DNA of 64,000 nucleotides, from contig QZJE01000011.1 in the NCBI GenBank assembly GCA_003599235.1, positions 21,554-85,553 on the forward strand, given 5' to 3'. A program made the position numbers and the translations under genes. Source of the stretch: Actinomycetota bacterium. GTDB taxonomy: Bacteria > Actinomycetota > Aquicultoria > SURF-47. Below are positions 63,757 through 64,000 of this stretch, in pieces; the first letter of the stretch is position 1, and every line of letters starts with the position of its first letter. The notes beneath the pieces were generated by a model that worked only from the letters and a program-made list of their open reading frames with translations, made no database searches and had not been told where the DNA came from.

Positions 63757-64000
63757 TTAGGCCCCTGCTCCTGTCTTAGCTGTTTTTCCAGCTTTACGTC
63801 TGATTTGTTCATCAACATATTTAATCCCCTTGCCTTTGTAAGGCTCAGGCTTTCTAATCTTGCGAATGTTGGCAGCCACTTGTCCTACAACCTCTTTGTC
63901 TATTCCTTTCACATTTATCTTAGTTGGAGCTGGAACTTCATATTCAATTCCCTCAACTGCCGGATAGGTGACTGGTTTTGAATAACCAACCAATATTTCT
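63757..64000 (-). CDS. rplF: Ribosomal protein L6 (5' end outside window)
   Basis: About 81 C-terminal residues are present: '[20 protein letters not shown]', '[20 protein letters not shown]' and '[19 protein letters not shown]'. The frame continues past the window edge. A short extra 'TAKTGAGA' follows the usual KAGK end. Confidence 0.95.
   Translation of the reverse strand, partial: EILVGYSKPVTYPAVEGIEYEVPAPTKINVKGIDKEVVGQVAANIRKIRKPEPYKGKGIKYVDEQIRRKAGKTAKTGAGA

Overview
This window most likely comes from a deep-branching, anaerobic, low-to-mid GC actinobacterial-type bacterium, probably an environmental lineage with Wood-Ljungdahl (acetyl-CoA pathway) genes. Three observations support this. 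First, the housekeeping gene set and order rplU-rpmA-obg-proB-proA-nadD-lytR_C-rsfS ... leuS-comEA-comEC-holA-rpsT, with lepA nearby, is characteristic of Actinobacteria. Second, many isolated genes have a -10 box only 6 to 8 bases before the start codon and no Shine-Dalgarno sequence, the layout of leaderless transcripts, which are common in Actinobacteria. Third, acsV, cooC, folD and acsD lie together at the left end, and there is a large multiheme c-type cytochrome. The exact lineage cannot be fixed from the window alone.

Layout. Bases 1-3426 hold most of a very long fibronectin-III surface protein (minus strand, cut by the window edge). Bases 3585-8535 are a minus-strand Wood-Ljungdahl maturation and C1 cluster: acsV, cooC, folD, acsD. 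Bases 8608-17069 hold a menaquinone methyltransferase, rluB-scpB-scpA-trpS, a site-2 protease, a degenerate PfkB-like protein, an NfeD/SPFH pair and the queuosine genes queH-queA. Bases 17125-26831 hold lepA, a CsoR plus geranylgeranyl-reductase operon, ccdA, and several small or poorly known genes. Bases 26831-41931 form the classical comEC-comEA / PAS-leuS / rsfS-nadD-proA-proB-obg-rpmA-rplU block, with one tRNA-Ala. Bases 42024-53557 are an extracellular-electron-transfer and surface segment: two large exported proteins around a 1162-residue cytochrome with 22 CxxCH motifs, plus fdhD, mobA, a cyclophilin lipoprotein, a flavoprotein and a B12-radical SAM protein. Bases 53596-64000 are the end of the ribosomal superoperon (rplF to rplQ with secY, adk, map, infA, rpoA), followed by an ECF transporter module (two ATPases and EcfT).

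Three signals cut across the genes. (i) A promoter motif resembling the sigma-28/sigma-D class (TAAx, 15-16 bases, GCCGATAT) precedes four genes for exported proteins and one small zinc-ribbon gene; a fourth large exported protein (51878) has only the core of the -10 box. This suggests one alternative sigma factor controls the surface/cytochrome set. (ii) At least twelve genes have the leaderless promoter layout. (iii) Short palindromic or word-like repeats have entered protein-coding genes in frame (acsV, leuS, queA, rplU, rpsE, ecfA2, nadD, scpB). One 85-base repeat, present twice, has a helix supported by compensatory changes and a potential pseudoknot, and is the best candidate here for an undescribed element.
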